This document shows, in pieces, positions 17,026-26,528 of a stretch of DNA of 64,000 bases. The notes under the pieces were generated by a model. The model was not told the origin of the DNA. It did not search any database and worked only from the letters and a program-made list of their open reading frames with translations. The stretch's first letter is position 1. Each line of letters starts with the position of its first letter. Origin of the DNA: Streptomyces qinzhouensis (GTDB lineage: Bacteria; Actinomycetota; Actinomycetes; Streptomycetales; Streptomycetaceae). The DNA is taken from assembly GCF_007856155.1 (NCBI RefSeq), contig NZ_CP042266.1:2232001-2296000 (forward strand), given 5' to 3'. A program made the position numbers and the translations under genes.

Positions 17026-17069
17026 AAGGCCCCTGTCCGGCGGTCGTGAAACTGCCGGACAGGGGCCTT
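17026..17069. terminator. 16-bp perfect bidirectional terminator
   Basis: Arms AAGGCCCCTGTCCGGC (17026-17041) and its exact complement (17054-17069) with a 12-nt loop. It sits between the converging stops at 17001 and 17119, with AA on one side and TT on the other, so it can serve both transcripts. Confidence 0.9.
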
Positions 17070-17118
17070 CCGCCCGTTTCCGGGCCCGGTACGGGGCCCG
17101 TCGCGGGGAAGCGGGGAC

Positions 17119-18402
17119 TCAGCCGCCGATCACGACCCGGCGGACGCCCGCCCAGCGCTCGGGGTCGGTGGTGCGCCGGCCGTCGACCAGGACGGTGACG
17201 TCCGGCAGGTCGGCGGCGGACAGCTCGCGGTACTCGGCGTGGTCGGCCTGGAGGATCGCGGCCGTCACCTTCTCGTCGCGGTGGGCCGGCAGACCGTGCG
17301 CGACCAGCTCATCGGCCGTGTACATCGGGTCCGAGACGACCGGGTTGGCGCCCCGGGCCCTCAGCGACTCCACCACTCCGTAGACGCCGGAGAACGCCGT
17401 CTCCTTGACGCCGCCGCGGTAGGCCGCGCCCAGGACCAGCACGGTGACGTCCTTCAGATCGCCGTAGGCGGCGGCCAGCAGGTCGACGGAGTACTCGGGC
17501 ATGGCGGCGTTGGCCTCACGGGCCGAACGCACCACGGTCGCCTCGGGGTCGTTCCACAGGTACATCCGCGGGTAGATCGGGATGCAGTGGCCGCCGACCG
17601 CGATACCGGGCTGGTGGATGTGGCTGTACGGCTGGGAGTTGCAGGCCTCGATGACCTTCTTGACGTCGATGCCGTTCTTGTCGGCGAACCGGGCGAACTG
17701 GTTCGCCAGACCGATGTTGACATCGCGGTACGTGGTCTCCGCCAGCTTCGCCAGCTCGGACGCCTCGGCGGTGCCCAGGTCCCAGACCCCGTTGGGCCGC
17801 GGCAGGTCGTCGCGCTCGTCGAAGTCGAGAACCTGCTCGTAGAACTCCACACCGCGGGCGGCGGACGCCTCGTCGATGCCGCCGACCAGCTTGGGGTAGC
17901 GGCGCAGATCGGCGAAGACCCGGCCGGTCAGCACCCGCTCCGGCGAGAAGACCAGGTGGAAGTCCTCGCCCGCGGTCAGACCGGAGCCCTCCTCCAGCAT
18001 CGGCGCCCAGCGGGTGCGGGTGGTACCGACCGGCAGCGTGGTCTCGTACGAAACCAGGGTGCCCGGCTTGAGACCGGCGGCGATCGCCCGGGTGGCGGAG
18101 TCCATCCAGCCGAAGTCCGGCACACCGTCGGCGTCCACGAAGAGCGGGACGACCACGACGACGGCGTCGGAGTCGGCGACCGCGGCGGTGGTGTCGGTGG
18201 TGGCGCGCAGCAGCCCGGCGCCGACCGTCTCCTTCAGCAGCCGGTCGAGGTCGAACTCACCGGGGAAGGGCTCGGTGCCGGCGTTCACCAGCTCGACGAC
18301 CTTCTCGTTCACATCGGCGCCGACGACGTCGTGGCCCTTGGCGGCGAACTGAACCGCGAGCGGCAGACCGATCTTGCCGAGCGCGACTACACAGATCTTC
18401 AT
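17119..18402 (-). CDS. nucleotide-sugar 6-dehydrogenase (WbpA/WecC type)
   Basis: 427 residues. NAD-binding N-terminus MKICVVALGKIGLPLAVQFA, middle domain with FSPERVLTGRVFADLRRYPK and the helix LAKLAETTYRDVNIGLANQF, catalytic cysteine in GIAVGGHCIPIYPRMYL, and a C-terminal UDP-binding domain (VLVLGAAYRGGVKETAFS). The family oxidises UDP-GlcNAc, UDP-ManNAc or UDP-Glc to the uronic acid with two NAD. ATG 18402 overlaps the upstream GT2 gene by 4 bp, so translation is coupled. Last gene of a six-gene operon. With the Gfo/Idh and DegT genes it fits the first step of a diaminuronic acid pathway; the exact UDP-sugar is not provable here. Confidence 0.9.
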   Translation of the reverse strand: MKICVVALGKIGLPLAVQFAAKGHDVVGADVNEKVVELVNAGTEPFPGEFDLDRLLKETVGAGLLRATTDTTAAVADSDAVVVVVPLFVDADGVPDFGWMDSATRAIAAGLKPGTLVSYETTLPVGTTRTRWAPMLEEGSGLTAGEDFHLVFSPERVLTGRVFADLRRYPKLVGGIDEASAARGVEFYEQVLDFDERDDLPRPNGVWDLGTAEASELAKLAETTYRDVNIGLANQFARFADKNGIDVKKVIEACNSQPYSHIHQPGIAVGGHCIPIYPRMYLWNDPEATVVRSAREANAAMPEYSVDLLAAAYGDLKDVTVLVLGAAYRGGVKETAFSGVYGVVESLRARGANPVVSDPMYTADELVAHGLPAHRDEKVTAAILQADHAEYRELSAADLPDVTVLVDGRRTTDPERWAGVRRVVIGG

Positions 18403-20042
18403 CGGGAAATTTTCCTCTTCACACGGGACATCACTTGTCGCACTCGTCCGCTCACGGGCACCTCGGGGCCCCAGAGCGGGGCCGTGGTGATCATCAGCCG
18501 GCCGTTGGGGGTGGCGTTCGCCGACACACGGTACGGGACTTTCTCACGCCAGCGCCGGGCCAGCGGCAGCGGGGTCTCGGCGACAGCCACCGCGACCTCG
18601 TGCCGGATACCGCCCAGCGTCACATACACCCGGGGGTGGGCCCGGGCCCGAGTCGCCCGCAGCGGGAAGGTGGCCCGCAGCACCGTGCCCGTACCGTCCT
18701 CGTCCGGTTCCCGGGTGATCAGGGCATCGGTCGGGGGCACGGTGTCGGCGTCGGGCATCCGGCGGGCGCCCGTCTTGTCGCTCGCCTTGGAGAATGCTTT
18801 CGGCGCGAGGCGCAGCGCGACGGCGGCCAGGGGCTCGACGGAGCCGGTGATCGGCACCCGTACCGCCAGGGAGACGGCCATGTCGTCGCCGTTCTGCTCC
18901 CAGTCCGCGGCGAGCAGCCGGGTGCCGTCGGCGAGCCGCTTGGGCACGGCCTCGTCGTTGAGCCGGAACAGGGCGTCGTCCAGCCCGGACGCGGCATCGC
19001 GGAAGCCGGGGTAGGAGGCGTACGTGTGGTCGCCCTCCAGAACGAAGGGGACCGCGTGCCCCGGGGCCTCGGCCTCGTTGGCCCGTGCCAGCAGCCGTAC
19101 GTCGCCCCGGCGGGCCAGGGCGATCCGGACCCGTGACTGGACTCCGAGCGACTCGTTGAGCGATGCGGTCAGATACTCGTCGGCCAGCCGGGCGATGCCG
19201 TCGCAGAGCTGGTACTGGACCGCGGTGTCGAGGGCGGCGAAGTCGGGCCCCTGGACGAGCTTGGTCAGCTCCCAGGTGAAGTGGCGCTTGAACACGGCGT
19301 CGCGGTGCGGTCCGGCGTCGATGAGTCCGGCGGTGTGCCGCATGATCCGCTCGGTGCAGCGCAGCCGGGCCAGATGGTCCGCACGGTAGGTGATGTTCCC
19401 GGCGTCACCGCGTTTGACCGCGTAGTAGCAGGTGTAGTCGGCGACCACCGAGATCTTCCGGGCTCGGACGCACGCCTCGATGGTGAACGGCTGGTCGCTG
19501 CCGACCGGCAGATCCTCCGGGAACCGCAGCTTGTGCCGCTCGACCAGCTCCCGCCGGAAGAGCTTGGTGTTGGCGAGGGTGAACGGGAGGGCGGAGTCGT
19601 AGAGACTGACGTCCGGGTCGTTCTTACGGTAGAGCGCCTGGTGGACATAGCGTCCGTTGGTGCCGACCATCTTGCCCACCACGACGTCCGAGGTGTGGGT
19701 GTCGGCGCAGTCGACGAGTCGTTTCAGCGCTTCCTTGCCCAGATGGTCGTCGGAGCCTATGAAGAACACATAGCGGCCGGTGGCCAGCTCCAGCGCGCGG
19801 TTGCTGGGAGCCGCCGGGCCGCCCGAGTTCTCCTGGTGGACCACCTTGACGGTGTCCGGATACCGCGCCGCCCAGCGGTCCAGCTCCGCGCCGCTGCCGT
19901 CGGTCGAACCGTCGTCGACCGCCACGATCTCCAGCCGCTTACGGCCGATGGTCTGCCCGATCAGCGACTCCAGGCACTCCACCAGATACGGCATGGTGTT
20001 GTAGACGGCGATGACGACGGTGACATCGGGCGCGGCCGTCAT
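18399..20042 (-). CDS. GT2 glycosyltransferase (TarS/TarP-like) with C-terminal beta domain
   Basis: 547 residues. The GT-A fold starts DVTVVIAVYNTMPYLVECLE. The nucleotide-binding acidic triad is in VVHQENSGGPAAPSNRAL and FFIGSDDHLGKEA. The region LPVGSDQPFTIEACVRAR resembles the acceptor-site acid of teichoic acid glycosyltransferases. From about residue 340 a beta-rich region with Ala/Arg strands resembles the C-terminal module of TarS-type enzymes, which glycosylate poly(ribitol phosphate). The stop and start overlap both neighbours by 4 bp. It is inferred to add a sugar to the wall polymer, cytoplasmic side. Confidence 0.85.
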   Translation of the reverse strand: MTAAPDVTVVIAVYNTMPYLVECLESLIGQTIGRKRLEIVAVDDGSTDGSGAELDRWAARYPDTVKVVHQENSGGPAAPSNRALELATGRYVFFIGSDDHLGKEALKRLVDCADTHTSDVVVGKMVGTNGRYVHQALYRKNDPDVSLYDSALPFTLANTKLFRRELVERHKLRFPEDLPVGSDQPFTIEACVRARKISVVADYTCYYAVKRGDAGNITYRADHLARLRCTERIMRHTAGLIDAGPHRDAVFKRHFTWELTKLVQGPDFAALDTAVQYQLCDGIARLADEYLTASLNESLGVQSRVRIALARRGDVRLLARANEAEAPGHAVPFVLEGDHTYASYPGFRDAASGLDDALFRLNDEAVPKRLADGTRLLAADWEQNGDDMAVSLAVRVPITGSVEPLAAVALRLAPKAFSKASDKTGARRMPDADTVPPTDALITREPDEDGTGTVLRATFPLRATRARAHPRVYVTLGGIRHEVAVAVAETPLPLARRWREKVPYRVSANATPNGRLMITTAPLWGPEVPVSGRVRQVMSRVKRKISR

Positions 20043-21643
20043 GAGCCGCCTCCGGCCCCACGGCCCGTGCCGGGCACCAGCCGGGTGTAGAGCTCGTCGA
20101 GGACCTCGGCCTGTGCCTCCCAGGTCCAGTTGGAGAGCAGTCCCGGCTTGTCGTACGCGGCCCGGTAGCGCTCGGGATCGGCGAGCACCGCCTTGATGGC
20201 GCGGACCAGGTCGGCGATGTCCTCGGCCCGGCAGACCTCGCCCTGCCCGGTGGACCGGGTGACCTCGGACATGGTCTTCACATCACTGACGACCAGCGGC
20301 AGCCGCGCGTGCGAGTACTCGAAGAACTTGGTGATCAGCGCGATCTCGTGGTTCGGCCAGTGGTGAATCGGTATGCAGCCGACATTGGCGGCGGACAGGA
20401 ACGGCACGACCTGCCAGTGCGGAACGTACGGCACGGCGTGCAGCCGGTCACCGACGCCCAGCTCCTGGGCGCGGCGCAGCAGGCCCTGGATGTATCCGGC
20501 GGCCGGGGCGGGCACGACGAAGGCCATGTGCACCCCGTCGAGCTGCGGCAGCGCCTCCACCATGTCGCCGAGGCCACGCTGCGGTCCGGGGGATCCGCTG
20601 TAGACGACCAGCGGGACATCCGGGCCGATCCCGCACAGTTCGCGCAGGTCGGGCACGGGCTTGCCGTCCTTGGACACCTCGGCGGCGAGCTCCTCGGCGT
20701 CGGCCGGCCGGTCGGGCGCGTTGAGGACGACGGTCGGCTGCTCCTTGAGACCGTGCCGCTTCTTCAGCAGATCGCCGAGGCCGTCGGAGACGGTGACCAC
20801 GGCGTCGGCGAAGGGCGCGTACTCGCTCTCGTGAGCGGTGTTGCCGGGAATCCAGTGCGCGTTGTCCTCCCAGGGGCGTACCCCGGGCAGATACTCGTGG
20901 GCGTCCCAGACGAGCTTGCAGGTACGGCCCGCGGCCCGGGCCCGGATGGCGGCGCGGGCGCCGACACCCAGCATCCGGAAGTCGTTGGCGTGGATCAGAT
21001 CGGGCTTGAGGGCGTCGATCTCCTTGCCGTAGGTGAGCTCGTAGTCCCAGAGGACCGGCTCGAGACGGCGCCAGGCGCGGGGGCCCTTGAGGGCCTTCCA
21101 GGAGGCGGTGAAGGCCCGGTCGACGGGGCCCCGCAGGGCCCGGCCGGCCTTCTGTGCCTGGCTGGTCTGGCGGGAGCGGAAACCGACCCACTTCTGGACG
21201 GCCTTGGAGACCGGGCCCGCCACCGCGAGCCGGGCCTTCTCGGCCTTCCGGAAGATGGGGGTGCCGACGGCCCCGGGGGCGACCCGCAGGGCGGCCCGGC
21301 GGGTGGCGACATCGGCCCGCCACGCCTTGGCCCACTGCCGGCGGTAGGCCGACATCGGACCGGGCGGATAGGCCAGCGGGCGGCGCAGCGGGGAGCGGTG
21401 GCGTTCCGCGTGCCGCTTGGCGAGCGGCGTCTTCAGCGGCAGCAGCCGCACCTCGGCGTCGCCCAGTTTCCAGGTACGCCCGTTGCCGGCGCGGACAAGT
21501 CCGAGCAGTACGACGTCCCAGCCGGCCGCGGCGGCCGATTCGGCCGCCTTCTGGACCCGGGAATCGCCCTCGACCTTGTTGTCGACCAGCATGACGACGC
21601 GCCCCCGGGTGGGTCGGCCCGCGCCGGCACTCTGCGTTTCCAT
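20039..21643 (-). CDS. GT4-family glycosyltransferase
   Basis: 534 residues from ATG 21643, preceded by GAAAGG; the open frame to 22075 is antisense filler. The N-terminal half has GRVVMLVDNKVEGDSRVQKA and a long basic insertion, then LKPDLIHANDFRMLGVGA and LVWDAHEYLPGV. The C-terminal half has PLVVYSGSPGPQRGLGDMVE and the sugar-nucleotide loop IALITKFFEYSHARLPLVVS. No membrane segment is seen. It is 20 bp downstream of the tandem glycosyltransferase gene and overlaps the GT2 gene by 4 bp. Its N-terminus is recognisably related to the next gene upstream (xxxDSRVQK), which suggests an old duplication. Confidence 0.85.
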   Translation of the reverse strand: METQSAGAGRPTRGRVVMLVDNKVEGDSRVQKAAESAAAAGWDVVLLGLVRAGNGRTWKLGDAEVRLLPLKTPLAKRHAERHRSPLRRPLAYPPGPMSAYRRQWAKAWRADVATRRAALRVAPGAVGTPIFRKAEKARLAVAGPVSKAVQKWVGFRSRQTSQAQKAGRALRGPVDRAFTASWKALKGPRAWRRLEPVLWDYELTYGKEIDALKPDLIHANDFRMLGVGARAAIRARAAGRTCKLVWDAHEYLPGVRPWEDNAHWIPGNTAHESEYAPFADAVVTVSDGLGDLLKKRHGLKEQPTVVLNAPDRPADAEELAAEVSKDGKPVPDLRELCGIGPDVPLVVYSGSPGPQRGLGDMVEALPQLDGVHMAFVVPAPAAGYIQGLLRRAQELGVGDRLHAVPYVPHWQVVPFLSAANVGCIPIHHWPNHEIALITKFFEYSHARLPLVVSDVKTMSEVTRSTGQGEVCRAEDIADLVRAIKAVLADPERYRAAYDKPGLLSNWTWEAQAEVLDELYTRLVPGTGRGAGGGS

Positions 21644-21663
21644 GGACAGCCTTTCTGGCACGT

Positions 21664-24255
21664 TCACTTGAGGAAGTTGCTCAGAACCTGAGCCGTCCAG
21701 GTTCCGTCGTGGTACATGCTCGCGAACTCCGCCGATTCGGCGCCGATCCGGATCGTGGCCTCGCGGTCCTCGACCAGGGATTCGATCACCTTGCGCAGAT
21801 CGCGGGGGGTGGCGCTGACGATCGGCAGAGCGCCGTCGGTGACGGACTTCACCTCGTCGCTGATGTAGCCGACGACGGGGCGGCCCGCGGCCATCGCCTC
21901 GACGGCGAAGGTGCCGTAGCTGCCGGTGGTGAACTGGTCGAGCACCAGGTCGCAGCTCTGTACCAGCTCCCGCATCTCGGCCCACGGGATGCCCTCGGCC
22001 AGCCGGAACTCGATGATTCCGGCGTCGTGGAGTTCGGTGAGGACCGGCATGATCCGGTCGGTGCCCTTGGTCCACCGCTTGGAGGGGGCGTGCATCACCA
22101 CGGGCCGCTTGCGCTCCATCAGCGGCCGGTCGGTCGCCCAGGACGCCACATCCACCACCAGCGGCGCCCAGGTGGCGGTCGGCAGGTCGTCGAGGAGGTC
22201 GGGCGTGGTGACGAAGAGCGGCAGCCCGCTCTCGTCCGCGATCTTCCGGTTGGTCTCGGCCTTGACCTGGAGCTTCTTGGCGATACCGGCCGGGGCGTCG
22301 TGGAACAGCGAGTACTCGTGCCGTTCCATGTGCTTGCCGGGGTGGCGGATCTCGCTGCCGTGGGCCAGCAGCGCGACCTTGATCTTCGCCTGGCGGAGCG
22401 CGGCGAGGTCACCCGCGATATTGACGCCGTTGAGATGGCCGAAGACCGGCATGAAGGCGTCGACCAGCAGATGGGTGTAGCGGCCGATGACCCGCTGCAT
22501 CTGCTGGGTCTGGACCGGCAGCTCCGGCAGCTGGGTCGCGTCCACGTAGACGTCCGCCGGGTAGTCGAAGGACTGCGGCAGCTTGTTCATCACGACTTCG
22601 GCGGACACATCGGGGTTGACCCGGGTGATCGCCTGGGCGTACGCGGCGCCCTGACCCGCGTAGTTGGCGGGGCCGAGACCGAGCTTGATCCGGGTCCCGC
22701 GCAGCTTCCGCCAGGTCGGGGCGGTGTGGTCGGACGACGGAGCCGGCGTGGCGACGGCCACGGGGGTCTCCTGCACGGTCCACGACATCTCGGGGCGCGG
22801 CCCGGGCGGGGTCTTGCCGGACAGCTCGCGGTAGAGCTTCATCAGCTTCCCGCTCTGCGCCTCCCAGGACAGGTCCGTGCGGATGTCCTCGGTGATGCGT
22901 TCGGCGAGCGCCTTGCGGTGCTCCATGGCACGGGCGGCGGCCCCGACGAACGTCTTCGGGTCGTCCCAGGTGAAGACCTCGCCGATCCGGTGCTCCTCGA
23001 CGTACGCCTTGATGACCTTCACATCGCTGGTGACCAGCGGCAGTCCGGCCTGGAGGTACTCGGAGACCTTGGTCGGCAGGGAGACCTCGGTGTTGGGCAC
23101 CTTCCGGAACGGGGTGAGCCCCAGATCGGCGGAGGCCAGGTAGTTGGCGACCTCGTGCTGGGGAACGTACGGCACCAGATGGATCCGGTCGCGGACACCG
23201 AGGGACTCGGCGCGCTGGAGCATCCCCTCCAGCAGCGGGGTGGTACGGCCCACCACCAGCGCCAGATGGAAGCCGGGCAGTCCGGGCAGCCCGTCGATGA
23301 CCGCGTCGACGCCCCGCTCGGGGCCGATCCACCCGGAGTACACCATCAGCGGCACATCGGGGCCCAGACCGCAGGCCTCACGGACCGAGGAGCGGGAGTG
23401 ACCGCTGCCGATCACCTCGCGCACCGGGGAGTTCCCGACCACCAGCGGGGACTTGCGGAGCCGGTGGTCCTTCTTGAGCAGCTCGGCCATCTGGCTCGAG
23501 ACGGTGACCACGGCGTCGGCCCGCCGGATGAACTCGGCCTCCACCGCGGGCAGGGCCGACTTCTGGTGCGGGTTGGGCCACTCGACGCCCTTGATGTACT
23601 CATGGGCGTCGTACAGCCAGGCGCACTTCCGGCCCTGGGCCCTGAGCCGGGCGGCGCTCCGCCCGGCCGTGACGATCATCGTCGCGTCGTTGGCGTGGAT
23701 GACATCGGGCTGGAGCTTCTCGATGACGGGGCCGAAGGCCAGGTCGAGATCGACGATCTGGGGCCAGTCCAGCCGCCAGTCGCCGACCGGCCCGGCGTCC
23801 TTGGGATTGCTGCGCCGCTGCTCCCAGCGGAACGCCTTGACCCGCAGCTTGTGCACGGTCCGGCGGGCCCGCAGCAGCACCTTGAGGGAGGTCCGCTTGG
23901 AGGAACCGACCCAGTTGGTCTCCGCGGACCGCTGGCGCGCCCAGTCGTGATAGGTGGCCGTGTAGAGCTTCAGCGCGGCCGGATCGTTGATCCGGAACTG
24001 GGTCGCGGCCGCCCGTACCGCATGGTTCTTGCGGGCCTTGACGGCACGGAGAAAGTCGGAGCCGACGGGGATCCGGATCACATCGACCGGCCCCATCTTC
24101 GTGCGCTGTATGCGCTTGGTGTCGCTCCTGCCGATCAGAGTGACGTCCCAGCCGTCACGGGCCGCGGCGATGGCGGTCTTCTGGACCCGCGAGTCGCCCG
24201 TGATTCCGTTGGCGACGATGACCGCGAGCCGCGGTCGCCGGGCAGGGGCTTGCAT
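21664..24255 (-). CDS. tandem (two-domain) GT4-type glycosyltransferase
   Basis: 863 residues with two GT-B units. Unit 1 (about 1-480): RLAVIVANGITGDSRVQKTA, PDVIHANDATMIVTAGR, WLYDAHEYIKGVEW, LMVYSGWIGPERGVDAVIDG, VSLPTKVSEYLQAGLPLVTS. A Pro/Ala/Thr linker (PVAVATPAPSSDHTAPT) leads into unit 2 (about 510-863): RIKLGLGPANYAGQGAAYAQ, LLAHGSEIRHPGKHMERHEY, VVMHAPSKRWTKGTDRIMPV, DQFTTGSYGTFAVEAMAAGR. This suggests two linkages, or polymerisation of a repeating disaccharide, by one polypeptide. The gene follows a 111-bp gap after the Gfo/Idh gene. The sugars are not known. Confidence 0.85.
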   Translation of the reverse strand: MQAPARRPRLAVIVANGITGDSRVQKTAIAAARDGWDVTLIGRSDTKRIQRTKMGPVDVIRIPVGSDFLRAVKARKNHAVRAAATQFRINDPAALKLYTATYHDWARQRSAETNWVGSSKRTSLKVLLRARRTVHKLRVKAFRWEQRRSNPKDAGPVGDWRLDWPQIVDLDLAFGPVIEKLQPDVIHANDATMIVTAGRSAARLRAQGRKCAWLYDAHEYIKGVEWPNPHQKSALPAVEAEFIRRADAVVTVSSQMAELLKKDHRLRKSPLVVGNSPVREVIGSGHSRSSVREACGLGPDVPLMVYSGWIGPERGVDAVIDGLPGLPGFHLALVVGRTTPLLEGMLQRAESLGVRDRIHLVPYVPQHEVANYLASADLGLTPFRKVPNTEVSLPTKVSEYLQAGLPLVTSDVKVIKAYVEEHRIGEVFTWDDPKTFVGAAARAMEHRKALAERITEDIRTDLSWEAQSGKLMKLYRELSGKTPPGPRPEMSWTVQETPVAVATPAPSSDHTAPTWRKLRGTRIKLGLGPANYAGQGAAYAQAITRVNPDVSAEVVMNKLPQSFDYPADVYVDATQLPELPVQTQQMQRVIGRYTHLLVDAFMPVFGHLNGVNIAGDLAALRQAKIKVALLAHGSEIRHPGKHMERHEYSLFHDAPAGIAKKLQVKAETNRKIADESGLPLFVTTPDLLDDLPTATWAPLVVDVASWATDRPLMERKRPVVMHAPSKRWTKGTDRIMPVLTELHDAGIIEFRLAEGIPWAEMRELVQSCDLVLDQFTTGSYGTFAVEAMAAGRPVVGYISDEVKSVTDGALPIVSATPRDLRKVIESLVEDREATIRIGAESAEFASMYHDGTWTAQVLSNFLK

Positions 24256-24366
24256 GACGTACTTCCTCCGTGGGAGCCATGGGGTCGGTCTCCCGGCCGA
24301 CTCGGAAGCGGCCGGGAGCCAGGGTCAGCGGTGGTCGGGCCGCTGCGGACGCGGTACCGGCGGTGG

Positions 24367-25401
24367 TCAGCGGCCGTCCGGCACCGTGCCGTCCGCTCCG
24401 TCGAGAGCGACCGTGACACCGGACGCGGCCGACTCGAGGACGGCGGCGGCCACCACGACCGTACGCATTCCCTCCCGCAGTGTGCAGATGTCGTCGGACT
24501 TTCCGAGGACAGCATCGCGGAACAGCTCGTGCTCGACGAGCAGCGGCTCGCGCTTGGGGATCGCGTACCGGATCATGTCGCCCTCGGCGACCCCGCGGAA
24601 GGCCTGGAGCGCCTCCCACTCGGTGGCCAGGGCGGCGTTCGAGTAGAAGGTGAGGTCGGCGGTGAGGGTGTCGGCGATGAAGCAGCCGCGCTCACCGGTG
24701 ACCGAGGTGAAGCGCTCCTTCATCGGGGAGAGCCAGTTCACCAGGTGATTGACCATCGTGCCGTCGGAGAGCTGGCCGACGGCGGAGACCATGTCCTCGT
24801 GCGCCCGGCCCGACTTGGAGACGGTGCGCGCGGCGATCGACGTGTACCGCTGGCCGGTCACCCAGCCGGTGAGGTCGATGTCGTGGGTGGCCAGGTCCTT
24901 GACCACACCGACATCCGCGATCCGGTGCGGGAAGGGGCCCTGGCGGCGGGTGACGACCTGGTAGACGTCGCCCAGCTCACCGGCCTCCAGACGCAGCCGC
25001 AGGGAGCGGAGGGCGGGGTTGCAGCGCTCGATGTGGCCGACGCCCGCGACCAGACCGCGGGACTCGAAGGCCTCGACGAGCTTGCGCGCGCCCTCGACGG
25101 TGTCCGCGACGGGCTTCTCGATGAGCGCCCCGACACCGGCGGCGGCCAGCTTCAGCCCGACCTCCTCATGGAGGGCGGTGGGGCAGGCGATGACCGCGTA
25201 GTCGACACCCAGCTCGATGAGCTGGTCGACCTCGGCCAGTACGGGGGCGCCCTGCGCCCAGCCGTTCTTGTCGCCCATCGGGTCGACGACGCCGACGAAG
25301 TCGACGCCCTCGAGACCGGCGAGGACACGGGCGTGGTGGCGGCCCATCGAACCGAGGCCGATCAGACCGGCCCGCAGGCCGGCGGCACCCTGGGTGCTCA
25401 C
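24367..25401 (-). CDS. Gfo/Idh/MocA oxidoreductase (WbpB/WlbA-like)
   Basis: 344 residues. Rossmann start RAGLIGLGSMGRHHARVLAG, the EKP motif in GALIEKPVADTVEGARKL, and a C-terminal domain with VVKDLATHDIDLTGW (family His/Asp). In the WbpB/WbpE pair such an enzyme oxidises C3 of UDP-GlcNAcA to a 3-keto sugar, which the aminotransferase then aminates. The 4-bp overlap with the DegT gene indicates coupled translation and supports that pairing. myo-Inositol-type or other sugar substrates remain possible. Confidence 0.85.
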   Translation of the reverse strand: MSTQGAAGLRAGLIGLGSMGRHHARVLAGLEGVDFVGVVDPMGDKNGWAQGAPVLAEVDQLIELGVDYAVIACPTALHEEVGLKLAAAGVGALIEKPVADTVEGARKLVEAFESRGLVAGVGHIERCNPALRSLRLRLEAGELGDVYQVVTRRQGPFPHRIADVGVVKDLATHDIDLTGWVTGQRYTSIAARTVSKSGRAHEDMVSAVGQLSDGTMVNHLVNWLSPMKERFTSVTGERGCFIADTLTADLTFYSNAALATEWEALQAFRGVAEGDMIRYAIPKREPLLVEHELFRDAVLGKSDDICTLREGMRTVVVAAAVLESAASGVTVALDGADGTVPDGR

Positions 25402-26528
25402 AGGTTCTCTCCAAGCTCGTTCACGGCGGCGACGATGCGGTCGAGGTCGTCCCGGGACAGCGACGGGTGCACCGGCAGGGAGACGACCTCGGCGGCGGCC
25501 TGCTCGGTCACCGGCAGGTCCCAGTTGCGGCCGGCCTTCTGGTCGGGCTCCCAGAACGGCCTCAGCCGGTGGATCGGGGTCGGGTAGTAGACGGCGTTGC
25601 CGACACCGGCCTCGGTGAGCTTCGCCATCGCGGCGTCCCGGCGCTCGGCGCCACCGGCCACCCGGATCGTGTACTGGTGGTAGATGTGGCGGGCACCCTC
25701 GGCGACGACCGGCGTGGTGATGCCGGGGGCGCTGATGTGCTCGCTGAGGTACGCGGCGTTGGCGATGCGCTGCTCGGTCCAGCCCGGCAGCTTGGCCAGC
25801 TGGACCCGGCCGACGGCGGCGGCCACATCGGTGAGCCGCATATTGCAGCCGACGATCTCGTTGGCGTACCGCTGCTCCATGCCCTGGTTGCGCAGCAGGC
25901 GCAGGGTACGGGCGATCTCCGCGTCCCCGGTGGAGATCATGCCGCCCTCGAGGGAGTGCATGTTCTTCGTCGGGTAGAAGCTGAAGGTGCCGCCCGCGCC
26001 GAAGGCGCCGACGGGGGTGCCGTTGAGGGCGGCGGCATGGGCCTGGCAGGCGTCTTCGACGACGGCCAGCTTGTGCTTGTCGGCGATCGCCGTGATGCGG
26101 TCCATGGCGGCCGGGTGGCCGTAGAGGTGGACCGGCATGATCGCGGCGGTGCGCGGGGTGATCGCGGCCTCGACCGCGGCCGGGTCCAGACAGTACGTCT
26201 CGGGGTCGATGTCGGCGAAGACGGCGTCGGCACCGACGAGACGGACCACGTTGGCGGTCGCGGCGAAGGAGAAGGAGGGGACGATCACCTCGTCGCCGGG
26301 CCCGATGTTCAGGGCCAGCAGCAGCAGGTGCAGAGCGGAGGTACCGGAGTTCACCGCGACGCAGTGCCGGCCGTCGACCAGCTCGGAGAAGCCCTCCTCG
26401 AAGGCGGCGACCTCGGGTCCTTGTACGACCCGGCCGCTGCGCAGTACGCGCACCGCGGCCTCGATCTCCTCGTCACCGATGACCGGGCGGGCAGCGGGGA
26501 TGGGCTGCCTGTTGCTGCTGCTCGTCAT
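25398..26528 (-). CDS. DegT/DnrJ/EryC1/StrS sugar aminotransferase (WbpE-like)
   Basis: 376 residues, PLP-dependent, fold type I. ATG 26528 follows a perfect AGGAGG. Features: VNSGTSALHLLLLAL (PLP phosphate loop), DEVIVPSFSFAATANVV, VVEDACQAHAA (Asp for the PLP ring), the Schiff-base lysine in SFYPTKNMHSLEGG, and NMRLTDVAAAVGRVQL. It transfers the amino group from glutamate to a keto sugar nucleotide. First gene of the minus-strand operon 26528-17119. Pairing with the oxidoreductase suggests formation of a 3-amino uronic acid; ketosugars of other positions cannot be excluded. Confidence 0.88.
   Translation of the reverse strand: MTSSSNRQPIPAARPVIGDEEIEAAVRVLRSGRVVQGPEVAAFEEGFSELVDGRHCVAVNSGTSALHLLLLALNIGPGDEVIVPSFSFAATANVVRLVGADAVFADIDPETYCLDPAAVEAAITPRTAAIMPVHLYGHPAAMDRITAIADKHKLAVVEDACQAHAAALNGTPVGAFGAGGTFSFYPTKNMHSLEGGMISTGDAEIARTLRLLRNQGMEQRYANEIVGCNMRLTDVAAAVGRVQLAKLPGWTEQRIANAAYLSEHISAPGITTPVVAEGARHIYHQYTIRVAGGAERRDAAMAKLTEAGVGNAVYYPTPIHRLRPFWEPDQKAGRNWDLPVTEQAAAEVVSLPVHPSLSRDDLDRIVAAVNELGENL

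Noticed and set aside
24256..24366. Small gene between the Gfo/Idh and tandem glycosyltransferase genes
   Set aside because: Only overlapping Arg/Pro frames without a ribosome site; treated as a leader region.
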